Positions 11,740 through 24,135 are shown, counted from the first letter of the stretch. The stretch: DNA of 64,000 nucleotides from Enterobacter sp. JBIWA008 (GCF_019968765.1 NZ_CP074149.1:4278001-4342000); one strand, 5' to 3'. Notes: a model not told the origin generated them from the letters alone. Made by a program: numbers and translations.

Positions 11740-11994
11740 TCAAAAACCGTTTAGTTTGCGATCGCGTGCCCATTCTTGCGGGGTGAACGCTTTAATCGAC
11801 AGGGCATGGATGCGGTTATCCGCAATATATTCCATCAGCGGCGCGTACACAGCCTGCTGTTTCTTCACACGGCTCATACCGTCGAACATCTCACCCACAG
11901 CAATAACCTGGAAGTGACTGCCATCGCCAGTGACGTGGGCTTCCTGAAGGGAGAGTGCATCCATCAGCACTGTCTGGATTTCATGATTTTCCAT
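11740..11994 (-). CDS. ibaG: IbaG, BolA-family protein
   Basis: 84-residue BolA-like protein, acid-inducible in E. coli, thought to work with monothiol glutaredoxin in iron-sulfur handling. The BolA loop [15 protein letters not shown] (about 38-52) is clear, as is the HAL-type helix before RKLNGF. It lies between the mla operon, from which a terminator divides it, and murA, 50 bases downstream. Confidence 0.96.
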   Translation of the reverse strand: MENHEIQTVLMDALSLQEAHVTGDGSHFQVIAVGEMFDGMSRVKKQQAVYAPLMEYIADNRIHALSIKAFTPQEWARDRKLNGF

Positions 11995-12062
11995 GGGCTC
12001 TTAATCATCTGATAGTGAAAACAAGCCAAACATCTTAGAGCAAAGTGGCGTTGTCTTAAACA

Positions 12063-12098
12063 AGCAAAAAGCCCCGACGATGAAACTGTCAGGGCTTT
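12063..12098 (-). terminator. Intrinsic terminator after mlaB
   Basis: Minus strand: stem AAAGCCCTGAC / GTCGGGGCTTT with one wobble pair and a 9-base loop, then TTTTTGC. It closes the mla operon 22 bases after the mlaB stop and separates it from ibaG-murA. Confidence 0.85.
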
Positions 12099-12120
12099 AG
12101 GAAGTAACGCACTGAAAATA

Positions 12121-12413
12121 TTAACGAGGCAGTACGTCCTGAGGGAGATTGTAGAGCTGCTCAAGGGTAACGACATTATCGCTCGCGCCGTGAAGTTTGA
12201 CGCTTGTCCCCTGCTTTTTCCCCACGGCAACCAGATGGGCAAGCAGCGCAACTCCCGCCGTATCGACCCGCGTGATGTTGGTTAAGTCGATAAGCGTCAC
12301 GCCCTGCATCGCTTCATGGCGCTTGTCCCACAGTGGGTTCAGCAGGTCCTGATCCAGTTCACCGGACAGCATTAATGTTTCGCCTTCACGCGACCAGCTG
12401 AGTTGCTGTGACA

Positions 12414-12414
<1 letters not shown>
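12121..12414 (-). CDS. mlaB: MlaB, STAS-domain subunit of the Mla ABC complex
   Basis: 97-residue STAS protein that binds the cytoplasmic side of the MlaFEDB complex and stabilises MlaF. The STAS core LIDLTNITRVDTAGVALLAHL is at about 40-60. Its ATG overlaps the mlaC stop (TAATG). Last gene of the operon that moves phospholipids between the outer and inner membranes. Confidence 0.97.
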
Positions 12415-13067
<653 letters not shown>

Positions 13068-13616
13068 TTAATTCGTCGCGCCAGGTGTCGGTGCGACGTC
13101 GGTATGATCTTCGCTCTGCGCAGGGGCAGCGTCGGATTTTTTCTCATCCCCTTTACTGTTGTAAAGGAACTGACCAATCATATCCTCCAGAACCATCGCG
13201 GATTTCGTATCCTGAATGACGCTACCGTCTTTAAGGATAGTCGTTCCCAGCTCGGGGTCTTCAAAACCAACGTTAAGCGCCAGATATTGTTCGCCCAGCA
13301 GGCCGGAAGTACGGATAGAAAGGGAACTGGTGTCCGGGATATGGTTGTAACGCTCTTCGATATCCATCGCGACGCGTGGCAGATAGGTTTTTTCATCAAG
13401 CGTAATGTCAGATACGCGTCCGATCACTACGCCGCCGATGCGGACCGGTGAACGCGCCTTCAGCCCGCCGATGTTATCGAAGGTGGCATAGATGCGATAC
13501 GTCGGCTCGGTGCGCACAGACGTGATATCTGCCGCTCTCAGGCAGATAAACAGCGCGGCCAGCAGCGCCAGCAGCAGGAATACACCGACCCAAATTTCAT
13601 TTTTTCTCGTTTGCAT
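13068..13616 (-). CDS. mlaD: MlaD, MCE-domain subunit of the Mla complex
   Basis: Inner-membrane anchored protein forming a hexameric periplasmic ring on MlaFEDB. 182 residues: one membrane helix (about 8-26), then the MCE domain YATFDNIGGLKARSPVRIGGVVIGRV at about 47-72, and a flexible hydrophilic tail. The start at 13616 (MQTRKNEIWVG) matches the family; an in-frame ATG at 13631 would add five residues and overlap less well with the usual start. mlaE ends 4 bases upstream. Confidence 0.97.
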   Translation of the reverse strand: MQTRKNEIWVGVFLLLALLAALFICLRAADITSVRTEPTYRIYATFDNIGGLKARSPVRIGGVVIGRVSDITLDEKTYLPRVAMDIEERYNHIPDTSSLSIRTSGLLGEQYLALNVGFEDPELGTTILKDGSVIQDTKSAMVLEDMIGQFLYNSKGDEKKSDAAPAQSEDHTDVAPTPGATN

Positions 13617-13620
13617 GAAC

Positions 13621-15223
<1,603 letters not shown>

Positions 15224-15450
15224 TTATGGTTCCTTTATTACCCTGCTCACGTTAAGTCATGCCGCCTGAATCAGCCCTCAACTGCGCATTTTTACAGAAT
15301 AATAGCCGTTGAGGTTAGCGAAAGCTGGCATTTGTTTTACTTTTCCGGCGCATAAAGTCAAAATTAGGAATTCGTTACGCCTCAGACTGTATGCAATCCA
15401 GCCATTCCCGTGTGATGGACCGATGAGTATACCTGAAGAAAGGACTTTTG

Positions 15451-16428
15451 ATGCTTTTAGCAACAGCACTGTTAATAATTGGTTTACTGTTGGTAGTCTA
15501 CAGTGCTGACCGTTTAGTATTTGCTGCATCTATTCTGTGTCGCCTGACGGGCGTACCGCCTGTCGTTATCGGGATGACCGTTGTCAGTGTTGGAACGTCA
15601 CTTCCTGAAATCATCGTCTCTGTCTCGGCATCGCTGCATGGTCAGTTAGACCTGGCAGTAGGTACAGCGATTGGCTCTAACATCGTCAATATACTCTTGA
15701 TCTTAGGCCTGGCCGCACTACTCCATCCATTTCGCGTGCATTCTGATGTTCTGCGCCGTGAATTGCCGCTAATGTTAATCGTAAGCCTGCTGGCAGGCTG
15801 CGCATTTTACGATGGTGTATTGAGCTACAGCGACGGCATTTTCCTGCTGGCGCTGGCCGTCATCTGGCTGCTGTATAGTGTTAAAATCGCCCTCCTGGCT
15901 GAGAAGCAGGGTCAGGATAGCCTCACGCGGGAGCAGGTCGCCGAACTGCCGCGAGAAGGCACGCTGCCTGTTGCCCTGCTCTGGCTTGGCGTTGCGCTGA
16001 TCATCATGCCGATGGCAACGCGCATGGTCGTGGATAACGCGACGGTGCTGGCGAACTATTTCGCCATCAGTGAACTGACCATCGGTCTGACTGTGATTGC
16101 CATCGGCACCAGCCTGCCGGAGCTGGCCACGGCCATTGCGGGGGCTCGTAAAGGTGAGGATGACATTGCCATTGGGAATATCATCGGTTCTAACATTTTT
16201 AATATCGCCATTGTGATGGGCCTGCCGGCCCTGATTACGCCAGGGCCCTTTAATCCCCTGGCGTTCTCACGCGACTACGGCGTGATGTTATTGGTCAGCG
16301 TGATATTTGCCCTGCTCTGCTGGCGGCGGCAACGACAGATCGGCAAAGGCGCAGGCGCGCTGCTGACGGGTGGATTTATCGTATGGATGGCGATGCTGTA
16401 CTGGCTCTCGCCTCTTCTCTCTGGGTAA
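15451..16428 (+). CDS. yrbG: YrbG, CaCA-family (Na+/Ca2+ exchanger-like) membrane protein
   Basis: 325 residues in two inverted repeats of about five helices. Both alpha motifs are present: GTSLPEIIVS followed by GTAIGSNIVNILL, and GTSLPELATAI followed by GNIIGSNIFNI, which bind the cation in this family. The ATG at 15451 is chosen over the in-frame TTG at 15448. The true cation is not settled in E. coli. It opens the yrbG-kdsD-kdsC-lptCAB run; kdsD begins 13 bases past its stop. Confidence 0.96.
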   Translation: MLLATALLIIGLLLVVYSADRLVFAASILCRLTGVPPVVIGMTVVSVGTSLPEIIVSVSASLHGQLDLAVGTAIGSNIVNILLILGLAALLHPFRVHSDVLRRELPLMLIVSLLAGCAFYDGVLSYSDGIFLLALAVIWLLYSVKIALLAEKQGQDSLTREQVAELPREGTLPVALLWLGVALIIMPMATRMVVDNATVLANYFAISELTIGLTVIAIGTSLPELATAIAGARKGEDDIAIGNIIGSNIFNIAIVMGLPALITPGPFNPLAFSRDYGVMLLVSVIFALLCWRRQRQIGKGAGALLTGGFIVWMAMLYWLSPLLSG

Positions 16429-16441
16429 ACGGAAACGCATT

Positions 16442-17428
16442 ATGTCGCAAATAGAATTGCAGCCGGGTTTTGACTTTCAGAAAGCAGGCAAAAAGGTTCT
16501 GGAGATTGAACGTGAAGGTCTGGCGCAGTTAGATCGGTACATTAATCAGGATTTTAGTCTGGCATGTGAAAAGATGTTCTACTGTGCCGGCAAAGTCGTA
16601 GTGATGGGGATGGGTAAGTCCGGCCACATTGGACGCAAAATGGCGGCAACGTATGCCAGCACCGGAACCCCGTCCTTCTTTGTACATCCGGGGGAAGCCG
16701 CGCACGGTGACCTGGGGATGGTCACGCCGCAGGATATCGTCATCGCGCTGTCCAACTCCGGTGAGTCTAATGAAATTCTGGCTCTGATCCCGGTACTGAA
16801 GCGACTGCAGGTGCCGCTTATTTGCATGACCAGCCGTCCGGAAAGTAGCATGGCGCGGGCAGCCGATATTCACCTGTGCGTGAAAGTGCCCAAGGAGGCC
16901 TGCCCGCTCGGCCTGGCGCCGACGTCCAGCACCACCGCCGCGCTGGTTATGGGTGATGCGCTTGCCGTCGCGCTACTCGAAGCCCGCGGTTTTACGCCGG
17001 AAGATTTCGCGCTTTCTCATCCGGGGGGCGCGCTGGGGCGCAAGCTGCTGCTTCGGGTAAACGATATTATGCACACCGGGGATGAGATCCCTCACGTCAG
17101 TAAAGAAGCCTCCCTGCGTGATGCGCTGTTGGAAATCACCCGCAAAAATCTGGGTATGACGGTCGTGTGCGACGATCTGATGAAAATTCAGGGGATCTTC
17201 ACCGATGGCGACCTGCGCCGCGTGTTCGATATGGGTGTTGATGTCCGCACGCTCGGCATTGCCGATGTGATGACGCCGGGCGGCATCCGCGTGCGTCCGG
17301 GTACGCTGGCCGTGGATGTATTGAACCTGATGCAGTCCCGCCATATCACCTCCGTTATGGTTGCCGATGGCGACCAGTTGCTGGGTGTGGTACATATGCA
17401 TGATCTGCTGCGCGCAGGCGTAGTGTAA
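16442..17428 (+). CDS. kdsD: KdsD, D-arabinose 5-phosphate isomerase
   Basis: Converts ribulose 5-phosphate to arabinose 5-phosphate, the first step toward Kdo for LPS. 328 residues: SIS domain (about 35-175, with GMGKSGHIGRKMAATYASTGTPS) and a C-terminal CBS pair (about 205-325). The start at 16442 (MSQIELQPGFDF) gives the E. coli length; the frame stays open upstream inside yrbG but that part is not family sequence. Confidence 0.98.
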   Translation: MSQIELQPGFDFQKAGKKVLEIEREGLAQLDRYINQDFSLACEKMFYCAGKVVVMGMGKSGHIGRKMAATYASTGTPSFFVHPGEAAHGDLGMVTPQDIVIALSNSGESNEILALIPVLKRLQVPLICMTSRPESSMARAADIHLCVKVPKEACPLGLAPTSSTTAALVMGDALAVALLEARGFTPEDFALSHPGGALGRKLLLRVNDIMHTGDEIPHVSKEASLRDALLEITRKNLGMTVVCDDLMKIQGIFTDGDLRRVFDMGVDVRTLGIADVMTPGGIRVRPGTLAVDVLNLMQSRHITSVMVADGDQLLGVVHMHDLLRAGVV

Positions 17429-17442
17429 TGAAGGATAAGACA

Positions 17443-18009
17443 ATGAGTAATGCGGGTGCATCCCTTGCAACCTGTTATGGTCCGGTCAGTACCCAGATGA
17501 TGGCAAAGGCGGAAAACATTCGTCTGCTCATCCTGGATGTGGATGGAGTACTCTCCGATGGCCTGATTTACATGGGCAATAATGGTGAAGAGCTGAAAGC
17601 GTTTAACGTTCGCGACGGCTATGGTATCCGCTGTGCGCTCACTTCAGGTATCGAGGTGGCTATCATCACCGGACGAAAAGCTAAACTGGTAGAAGACCGC
17701 TGTGAAACCTTAGGAATTACCCATCTGTATCAGGGTCAATCCGATAAGATGGCGGCGTTTAATGATTTACTGGGTAAACTGGCTATCGCACCTGAAAACG
17801 TGGCCTACGTCGGGGACGATCTGATTGACTGGCACGTGATGGCTCAAGTCGGGCTAAGCATTGCCGTTGCCGATGCGCATCCGCTGCTGATCCCGCGCGC
17901 TGACTACGTTACCCATATCAACGGGGGCCGTGGTGCCGTACGTGAAGTCTGCGATCTGCTTCTGCTGGCGCAGGGCATGCTAGATGAGGCCAAAGGGCAA
18001 TCGATATGA
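17443..18009 (+). CDS. kdsC: KdsC, Kdo 8-phosphate phosphatase
   Basis: HAD-superfamily phosphatase that releases Kdo from Kdo 8-P. 188 residues with the nucleophile motif LDVDGVLSDG at about 31-40 and GDDLIDWHVM later. An in-frame ATG at 17428 overlaps the kdsD stop and would add five residues; the ATG at 17443 has the AAGGA box at a good distance and gives the family length, so it is preferred. The stop overlaps lptC by ATGA. Confidence 0.97.
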   Translation: MSNAGASLATCYGPVSTQMMAKAENIRLLILDVDGVLSDGLIYMGNNGEELKAFNVRDGYGIRCALTSGIEVAIITGRKAKLVEDRCETLGITHLYQGQSDKMAAFNDLLGKLAIAPENVAYVGDDLIDWHVMAQVGLSIAVADAHPLLIPRADYVTHINGGRGAVREVCDLLLLAQGMLDEAKGQSI

Positions 18010-18581
18010 GTAAAACCAGACGCTGGATTATCATTTTGCTGTCGCTTGTCGCACTGGTCTTGATTGGCGTGAACCTTGCCGATCGCGACGATACGCAAAC
18101 GGAAGTGGTCAACAATAACGATCCAACCTATAAAAGCGATCACAGCGAGACTGTGGTCTACAGCCCGGAAGGTGCGCTGAACTATCGCCTGATTGCTCAG
18201 CATGTTGAATATTTTTCAGATGATGGTATTTCGTGGTTTACCCAGCCTGTCATGACCACATTTGATAAGGATAAAGTGCCGACGTGGTCAATTAAGTCAG
18301 ATCGGGCAAAACTGACAAATGACCGTATGCTTTATCTGTATGGCCATGTTGAAGTCAACGCCCTGACCGCTGACTCGCAACTGCGAAAAATTACGACGGA
18401 TAATGCCCAGATTAACCTGGTAACCCAGGACGTGACCTCGCAGGATCTGGTCACACTGTATGGCACAACATTTAATTCCAGCGGTTTGAGAATGCGCGGG
18501 AACTTACGCAGCAAGAACGCCGAGCTGATTGAAAAGGTTAGAACCTCCTATGAAATTCAAAACAAACAAACTCAGCCTTAA
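18006..18581 (+). CDS. lptC: LptC, inner-membrane LPS transport protein
   Basis: Single-pass protein of the LptB2FGC complex that passes LPS to LptA. 191 residues: N-terminal membrane helix (about 7-24) that can insert between LptF and LptG, then a periplasmic beta-jellyroll with the conserved GHVEVNALT-type text near 115. Overlaps kdsC by 4 bases and lptA by 32 bases. Confidence 0.98.
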   Translation: MSKTRRWIIILLSLVALVLIGVNLADRDDTQTEVVNNNDPTYKSDHSETVVYSPEGALNYRLIAQHVEYFSDDGISWFTQPVMTTFDKDKVPTWSIKSDRAKLTNDRMLYLYGHVEVNALTADSQLRKITTDNAQINLVTQDVTSQDLVTLYGTTFNSSGLRMRGNLRSKNAELIEKVRTSYEIQNKQTQP

Positions 18582-19104
18582 AGTAATTATCGCCAGCGCG
18601 ATGCTGGCGACCAGTCTCCCCGCGCTTGCTGTAACGGGCGATACCGACCAACCGATCCATATCGAGTCCGATACCCAGTCTCTCGATATGCAGGGCAACG
18701 TCGTCACCTTCACGGGTAACGTCGTCATGACCCAGGGCACCATCAAAATTAACGCCGACAAAGTGGTCGTGACCCGTCCGGGTGGCGAGCAGGGCAAAGA
18801 GATTATCGATGGCTATGGTAATCCGGCGACCTTCTATCAAATGCAGGACAACGGCAAGCCGGTGAAAGGCCGCGCCACGCACATGCATTATGAGCTGGCG
18901 AAGGACCTGGTCATCCTGACCGGAAACGCGTATCTGGAACAGTTGGATAGCAACATTACCGGCGACCAGATTACCTATCTGGTGAAAGAGCAAAAAATGC
19001 AGGCCTCCAGCGAGAAAGGCAAACGCGTCACGACCGTACTGGTTCCGTCGCAGCTGCAGGACAAAGGCAAAGGCCAGGCCCCGGCACAGAAGAAGAGTAA
19101 CTAA
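18550..19104 (+). CDS. lptA: LptA, periplasmic LPS bridge protein
   Basis: Forms the periplasmic bridge carrying LPS from LptC to LptD. 184 residues with a signal peptide ending near residue 27 (ALA/VTGDTDQP) and the OstA beta-jellyroll (VTFTGNVVMTQGTIKINADKV). The start at 18550 (MKFKTNKLSL) agrees with the family; a TTG at 18529 is not credible. The gene begins inside the lptC 3' end, so the two are translationally linked. Confidence 0.98.
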   Translation: MKFKTNKLSLKVIIASAMLATSLPALAVTGDTDQPIHIESDTQSLDMQGNVVTFTGNVVMTQGTIKINADKVVVTRPGGEQGKEIIDGYGNPATFYQMQDNGKPVKGRATHMHYELAKDLVILTGNAYLEQLDSNITGDQITYLVKEQKMQASSEKGKRVTTVLVPSQLQDKGKGQAPAQKKSN

Positions 19105-19110
19105 TTCGTT

Positions 19111-19836
19111 ATGGCAACATTAACTGCAAAGAATCTCGCTAAGGCCTATAAGGGCCGCCGTGTCGTAGAAGATGTCAGTCTGACCGTCAACTCCGGCGAA
19201 ATTGTAGGGCTGCTTGGCCCTAACGGTGCGGGTAAAACCACCACCTTCTACATGGTCGTTGGCATTGTGCCGCGCGATGCCGGCAACATTATCATTGATG
19301 ATGAAGATATTAGCCTTCTGCCTCTGCACGCGCGCGCGCGTCGCGGGATCGGCTATCTGCCGCAGGAAGCCTCCATTTTCCGTCGTCTCAGCGTTTACGA
19401 CAACCTGATGGCGGTCCTGCAAATTCGTAACGATCTGACCAGCGAACAGCGTCAGGATCGTGCCAACGAGCTGATGGAAGAGTTCCACATTGAGCATCTG
19501 CGCGACAGCCTTGGTCAGGCACTCTCCGGGGGTGAACGCCGTCGCGTTGAGATTGCGCGTGCGCTGGCCGCAAACCCGAAATTTATCCTTCTGGATGAAC
19601 CGTTTGCTGGCGTTGACCCGATCTCGGTTATCGACATTAAACGTATCATTGAGCACCTGCGTGACAGCGGTCTTGGCGTACTGATCACCGACCATAACGT
19701 CCGTGAAACGCTGGCCGTATGTGAACGCGCGTATATTGTGAGCCAGGGCAATCTGATCGCCCACGGTACGCCGCAGCAGATCCTCGAAGACGATCATGTT
19801 AAGCGCGTCTATCTTGGGGAAGACTTCCGACTCTGA
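19111..19836 (+). CDS. lptB: LptB, ATPase of the LPS exporter
   Basis: 241-residue ABC ATPase that drives LPS extraction through LptFG. Walker [10 protein letters not shown] (about 35-43), Q-loop [11 protein letters not shown], signature [15 protein letters not shown], Walker [14 protein letters not shown] and H-loop TDHN are all present. Six bases separate it from lptA; rpoN follows 47 bases later. The membrane partners LptF and LptG are encoded in this same window, at 27.5-29.7 kb. Confidence 0.99.
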   Translation: MATLTAKNLAKAYKGRRVVEDVSLTVNSGEIVGLLGPNGAGKTTTFYMVVGIVPRDAGNIIIDDEDISLLPLHARARRGIGYLPQEASIFRRLSVYDNLMAVLQIRNDLTSEQRQDRANELMEEFHIEHLRDSLGQALSGGERRRVEIARALAANPKFILLDEPFAGVDPISVIDIKRIIEHLRDSGLGVLITDHNVRETLAVCERAYIVSQGNLIAHGTPQQILEDDHVKRVYLGEDFRL

Positions 19837-19883
19837 TAGGGTAGAGGTAACGTAACGCCGAACCGGAGAAAAATGCTCTGAAC

Positions 19884-21317
19884 ATGAAGCAAGGTTTGCA
19901 ATTAAGGCTCAGCCAACAACTGGCGATGACGCCGCAGCTACAGCAGGCAATTCGCCTGTTGCAACTGTCCACGTTAGAACTTCAGCAGGAGCTCCAGCAG
20001 GCGCTGGACAGCAACCCCCTGCTGGAACAAACCGATCTTCATGACGAGGTAGATACCCAGCAATCTCAGGATACAGAAGCGCTCGACACCGCGGATGCAC
20101 TCGAACAAAAAGAGATGCCCGACGAGCTACCGCTGGATGCAAGCTGGGATGAAATTTACACCGCCGGAACCCCTTCCGGTACGCGTGCAGACTACCAGGA
20201 TGATGAGCTACCGGTCTATCAGGGCGAAACCACCCAGTCGCTGCAGGATTACCTGATGTGGCAGGTGGAGCTGACTCCCTTCTCCGATACCGACCGCGCG
20301 ATTGCCACGTCAATTGTCGATGCCGTTGACGACACCGGCTATTTGACCGTCACGCTGGACGATATTCTGGAAAGCATGGGCGACGACGAGATTGAGCTTG
20401 AGGAAGTTGAAGCCGTACTGAAGCGCATCCAGCGTTTCGATCCGATAGGCGTGGCCGCAAAAGATCTGCGTGACTGCCTGCTGATCCAGCTTTCTCAATT
20501 CAGCAAAGAGACGCCATGGCTCGACGAGGCGCGCTTAATCATCAGCGATCATCTGGATCTGTTGGCCAACCACGATTTCCGCTCCCTGATGCGCGTCACG
20601 CGCCTGAAAGAAGAGGTGCTGAAAGAAGCGGTGAATCTGATCCAGTCGCTCGATCCGCGCCCGGGACAGTCGATCCAGACCAGCGAGCCCGAATACGTCA
20701 TTCCGGACGTACTGGTCAGAAAACATAATGACCGCTGGGTCGTTGAACTGAACTCAGACAGCATCCCTCGCCTGCAAATCAATCAGCAGTATGCCTCCAT
20801 GTGCACCAGCGCGCGTAACGACTCCGACAATCAATATATTCGTAGCAATCTTCAGGAAGCGCGATGGCTGATCAAAAGTCTGGAGAGCCGAAATGATACG
20901 CTGCTACGCGTCAGCCGCTGTATTGTCGAACAGCAGCAGGCTTTCTTTGAGCAGGGCGAAGAGTATATGAAACCGATGGTGCTGGCGGATATCGCCCAGG
21001 CCGTCGAAATGCATGAATCAACCATTTCCCGTGTCACCACGCAGAAGTATCTGCACAGTCCACGCGGTATTTTTGAGCTTAAGTATTTTTTCTCCAGCCA
21101 TGTGAATACCGAGGGCGGCGGTGAAGCGTCGTCAACGGCCATTCGTGCCCTGGTGAAGAAGTTGATCGCCGCGGAGAACCCCGCGAAGCCACTAAGCGAC
21201 AGTAAGTTAACCACCATGCTGTCCGATCAGGGTATTATGGTGGCACGACGTACTGTTGCGAAGTATCGAGAGTCTTTATCCATTCCGCCGTCCAACCAGC
21301 GTAAACAGCTGGTCTGA
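19884..21317 (+). CDS. rpoN: RpoN, RNA polymerase sigma-54
   Basis: Alternative sigma factor for nitrogen and other activator-dependent genes. 477 residues as in E. coli: Gln/Leu-rich region I (1-50), acidic region II, core-binding region III and the C-terminal RpoN box [12 protein letters not shown] (about 452-463) that reads the -24 element. It sits between lptB and hpf-ptsN-rapZ-npr, the standard enteric arrangement. Confidence 0.99.
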   Translation: MKQGLQLRLSQQLAMTPQLQQAIRLLQLSTLELQQELQQALDSNPLLEQTDLHDEVDTQQSQDTEALDTADALEQKEMPDELPLDASWDEIYTAGTPSGTRADYQDDELPVYQGETTQSLQDYLMWQVELTPFSDTDRAIATSIVDAVDDTGYLTVTLDDILESMGDDEIELEEVEAVLKRIQRFDPIGVAAKDLRDCLLIQLSQFSKETPWLDEARLIISDHLDLLANHDFRSLMRVTRLKEEVLKEAVNLIQSLDPRPGQSIQTSEPEYVIPDVLVRKHNDRWVVELNSDSIPRLQINQQYASMCTSARNDSDNQYIRSNLQEARWLIKSLESRNDTLLRVSRCIVEQQQAFFEQGEEYMKPMVLADIAQAVEMHESTISRVTTQKYLHSPRGIFELKYFFSSHVNTEGGGEASSTAIRALVKKLIAAENPAKPLSDSKLTTMLSDQGIMVARRTVAKYRESLSIPPSNQRKQLV

Positions 21318-21339
21318 CACAACCGATAAGGAAGACACT

Positions 21340-21627
21340 ATGCAGCTCAACATCACTGGACAAAACGTCGAAATTACTGAGGCTTTACGCGACTTCGTGA
21401 ACGCGAAGTTTGCAAAACTCGAGCAGTATTTCGAAAGGATCAATCAGGTCTATATTGTGTTGAAAGTGGAGAAAGTGACTCATATCTCGGATGCCACCCT
21501 GCATGTTAACGGGGGTGAACTGCATGCCAGTGCGGAAGGGCAAGACATGTACGCGGCTATCGACGGCTTAATTGATAAGCTTGCACGACAGCTCAATAAA
21601 CATAAAGATAAACTGAAACAACACTAA
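21340..21627 (+). CDS. hpf: HPF, ribosome hibernation promoting factor
   Basis: Short-form HPF, 95 residues, which with RMF converts 70S ribosomes into 100S dimers in stationary phase. The start at 21340 (MQLNITGQNVEITEALRD) follows a GGAAG box; the longer upstream frame is simply inside rpoN. Starts 22 bases after rpoN. A strong hairpin separates it from ptsN. Confidence 0.97.
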   Translation: MQLNITGQNVEITEALRDFVNAKFAKLEQYFERINQVYIVLKVEKVTHISDATLHVNGGELHASAEGQDMYAAIDGLIDKLARQLNKHKDKLKQH

Positions 21628-21655
21628 TTGTCCGGGCAGTTAACGGGTGCAGGAA

Positions 21656-21680
21656 GGCCTGTTGTGAAACACAACAGGCC
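21656..21680 (+). other. Perfect 11-bp intercistronic hairpin between hpf and ptsN
   Basis: Stem GGCCTGTTGTG / CACAACAGGCC with loop AAA. Only ATTTGT follows, so it is not a full intrinsic terminator. It probably marks an RNA processing point, a 3' stabiliser or a partial terminator that sets the ratio of hpf to ptsN. Confidence 0.6.
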
Positions 21681-21709
21681 ATTTGTACAGTTAGCGCTTA
21701 GGTGAAATT

Positions 21710-22201
21710 ATGATGAACAACGATTCCGCTCTTCAACTGAGCAATGTCCTTAACCAGGAATGTACCCGCAGTGCGGTTCACTGCCAGAGCAAAAAACGTG
21801 CGCTGGAGATCATCAGTGAACTGGCTGCAAAACAGCTGGGTCTGCCGCCGCAGGTGGTGTTCGAAGCGATTCTGACCCGTGAAAAAATGGGCAGTACCGG
21901 TATCGGCAACGGCATCGCGATCCCGCACGGCAAACTGGAAGAGGATACCCTGCGTGCCGTGGGTGTGTTTGTGCAGCTTGAAACACCCATCGCTTTTGAT
22001 GCCATTGATAACCAGCCCGTCGATCTCCTCTTCGCGCTGCTGGTACCTGCCGATCAGACGAAAACCCATCTGCATACGCTGTCGCTGGTCGCAAAACGTC
22101 TGGCCGATAAAACTATTTGCCGTCGACTGCGCTCGGCCCAAAGTGATGAAGAGCTCTATCAAATTATCACTGAAGCAGAAGGCAATCAGGATGATGCATA
22201 A
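21710..22201 (+). CDS. ptsN: PtsN, EIIA of the nitrogen PTS
   Basis: Phospho-accepting regulator that controls K+ transport and sensor kinases according to its phosphorylation. 163 residues with the active H73 in IAIPHGKLEED. The first codons MMNNDS give the same length as E. coli. Phosphate comes from PtsP via Npr, whose gene lies 0.9 kb downstream in the same run. Confidence 0.98.
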   Translation: MMNNDSALQLSNVLNQECTRSAVHCQSKKRALEIISELAAKQLGLPPQVVFEAILTREKMGSTGIGNGIAIPHGKLEEDTLRAVGVFVQLETPIAFDAIDNQPVDLLFALLVPADQTKTHLHTLSLVAKRLADKTICRRLRSAQSDEELYQIITEAEGNQDDA

Positions 22202-22246
22202 CCAGGAGATGGCCTTCACATCTGTTGTCCTGAGGAGAAACGGAAC

Positions 22247-23101
22247 ATGGTGCTGATGATTGTCAGTGGCCGTTCAGGGTCGGGGAAATCCGTTGCTCTG
22301 CGCGCGCTGGAAGACATGGGTTTTTATTGCGTCGATAACCTGCCGGTCGTGTTATTGCCTGACCTGGCCCGCACGCTTGCAGAGAGACAAACCTCTGCCG
22401 CCGTCAGTATCGACGTCCGTAACATGCCGGAATCGCCAGAGATCTTCGAACAGGCCATGAGCAACCTGCCTGACGCGTTCTCGCCTCAGCTGCTGTTCCT
22501 CGATGCAGACCGTAATACCCTGATCCGCCGCTACAGCGATACCCGTCGTTTGCACCCGCTTTCCAGTAAGAACCTCTCTCTGGAGAGTGCTATCGATGAA
22601 GAGAGCGATCTGCTGGAGCCGCTGCGTTCTCGTGCCGACCTGATTGTCGATACCTCTGAGATGTCCGTTCACGAGCTGGCGGAAATGCTACGTACCCGGC
22701 TGTTGGGTAAACGCGAGCGCGAACTGACGATTGTGTTCGAATCCTTTGGCTTCAAGCACGGTATCCCGATTGATGCGGATTATGTTTTCGACGTGCGCTT
22801 CCTGCCGAACCCGCACTGGGATCCGAAACTGCGTCCAATGACCGGTCTGGATAAACCCGTCGCGGCCTTCCTCGACAGGCACACAGAAGTTCACAATTTT
22901 ATCTACCAGACGCGAAGCTACCTTGAGCTATGGTTACCTATGCTGGAGACAAACAATCGTAGCTACCTGACGGTGGCGATTGGCTGTACCGGCGGTAAAC
23001 ATCGTTCGGTTTATATCGCCGAACAGCTGGCCGACTATTTCCGCTCGCGCGGGAAGAACGTTCAGTCCCGTCATCGCACGCTGGAAAAACGTAAAACATG
23101 A
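22247..23101 (+). CDS. rapZ: RapZ, RNase adaptor for GlmZ and GlcN6P sensor
   Basis: 284-residue protein that delivers the sRNA GlmZ to RNase E and so tunes GlmS synthesis. The P loop GRSGSGKS is at 8-15; the C-terminal domain has the conserved CTGGKHRSV motif near 247-255 and a basic tail (HRTLEKRKT) for RNA binding. Overlaps npr by 4 bases. Confidence 0.98.
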   Translation: MVLMIVSGRSGSGKSVALRALEDMGFYCVDNLPVVLLPDLARTLAERQTSAAVSIDVRNMPESPEIFEQAMSNLPDAFSPQLLFLDADRNTLIRRYSDTRRLHPLSSKNLSLESAIDEESDLLEPLRSRADLIVDTSEMSVHELAEMLRTRLLGKRERELTIVFESFGFKHGIPIDADYVFDVRFLPNPHWDPKLRPMTGLDKPVAAFLDRHTEVHNFIYQTRSYLELWLPMLETNNRSYLTVAIGCTGGKHRSVYIAEQLADYFRSRGKNVQSRHRTLEKRKT

Positions 23102-23370
23102 CCGTAAAACAGACCGTTGAGATCACCAATAAGCTGGGTATGCATGCACGCCCGGCGATGAAACTGTTTGAGCTGATGCAGGGTTTCGATGCGGAAGTTC
23201 TGCTGCGGAATGACGAAGGTACCGAAGCGGAGGCCAACAGCGTGATCGCTCTGCTGATGCTGGATTCCGCCAAAGGGCGCCAGATTGAAGTAGAAGCCAC
23301 CGGTCCTCAGGAAGAGGAAGCGCTGGCGGCGGTGATTGCCCTGTTTAACGCTGGCTTTGACGAAGACTAA
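23098..23370 (+). CDS. npr: Npr, HPr-like phosphocarrier of the nitrogen PTS
   Basis: 90-residue HPr homologue (also ptsO) with the phosphorylated histidine H16 in [12 protein letters not shown]. Transfers phosphate from PtsP to PtsN. Its ATG overlaps the rapZ stop. A REP-like palindrome follows its stop and separates it from the convergent mtgA. Confidence 0.98.
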   Translation: MTVKQTVEITNKLGMHARPAMKLFELMQGFDAEVLLRNDEGTEAEANSVIALLMLDSAKGRQIEVEATGPQEEEALAAVIALFNAGFDED

Positions 23371-23383
23371 CGTTCACCCATTC

Positions 23384-23413
23384 GGCGGGTGGCGCTGCGC
23401 TTACCCGCCCTAC
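23384..23413. repeat. REP/PU-type palindrome between npr and mtgA
   Basis: GGCGGGTGGCGCTGCGCTTA followed by CCCGCCCTAC. This has the arms and asymmetric loop of enterobacterial REP elements. Two more copies of the same type are at 31456 and 54480, all in intergenic gaps. Confidence 0.75.
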
Positions 23414-24135
23414 ATAAGATTATTACGCTGCATAAACCCCTCTCCGCCGAGCTGATTCATCTGGCGCAAAATCCACGCCTGACGGCTTCGCACGTAACCT
23501 GATGGAGCACTGGCTTTAAAGCGGATAGGATTCGGTAAAACAGCGGCCAATAGCGCTGCTTCTGACATGCTCAGACGGCTGGCCGGCTTATTGAAATACC
23601 GCTGTGCGGCAGCTTCCACGCCAAAAATACCGTCGCCAAACTCAGCCACATTGAGATAGACGGTCAGAATACGTTTTTTGCTCCAGACCGTTTCCATCCC
23701 CAGAGTTAACCCCGCTTCCAGCCCTTTTCGCACCCAGCTTCGACCATCCCACAGAAACAGATTTTTGGCCGTCTGCTGCGACAAGGTCGACGCACCACGC
23801 ACGCGGTTTTCATGACGTTCGTTATGCGCCAGCGCCTTCTCAATCGCGGCCACATCGAACCCCCAGTGCTCCGGGAATTTCTGATCCTCCGCCGCGATGA
23901 CCGCCAGCCCCATGAACGGAGAGATCTCATCCATGCTTACCCAGTCGGAATGGGCAACATAGCCGAAATCGCCGCTGAGCCACGCGCCGAACTGACGCTC
24001 AACCATCACGGCGGAGAACGGGACCGGCATAATGCTGAACAGGGCGAGTCCACCGCCCCAAAACACCGCCAGCACCAGAACGATGCGTAACAGGGTACGT
24101 TTTACCCACACGCCAGCACCGGATTTACGACTCAT
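23410..24135 (-). CDS. mtgA: MtgA, monofunctional peptidoglycan glycosyltransferase
   Basis: Inner-membrane glycosyltransferase (GT51) that polymerises lipid II. 241 residues: an N-terminal membrane helix (about 15-35), the catalytic glutamate E83 in [17 protein letters not shown], and the [17 protein letters not shown] motif near 113-129. Its start overlaps the elbB stop by ATGA. The 3' end reaches into the REP sequence by 4 bases. Confidence 0.97.
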   Translation of the reverse strand: MSRKSGAGVWVKRTLLRIVLVLAVFWGGGLALFSIMPVPFSAVMVERQFGAWLSGDFGYVAHSDWVSMDEISPFMGLAVIAAEDQKFPEHWGFDVAAIEKALAHNERHENRVRGASTLSQQTAKNLFLWDGRSWVRKGLEAGLTLGMETVWSKKRILTVYLNVAEFGDGIFGVEAAAQRYFNKPASRLSMSEAALLAAVLPNPIRFKASAPSGYVRSRQAWILRQMNQLGGEGFMQRNNLM

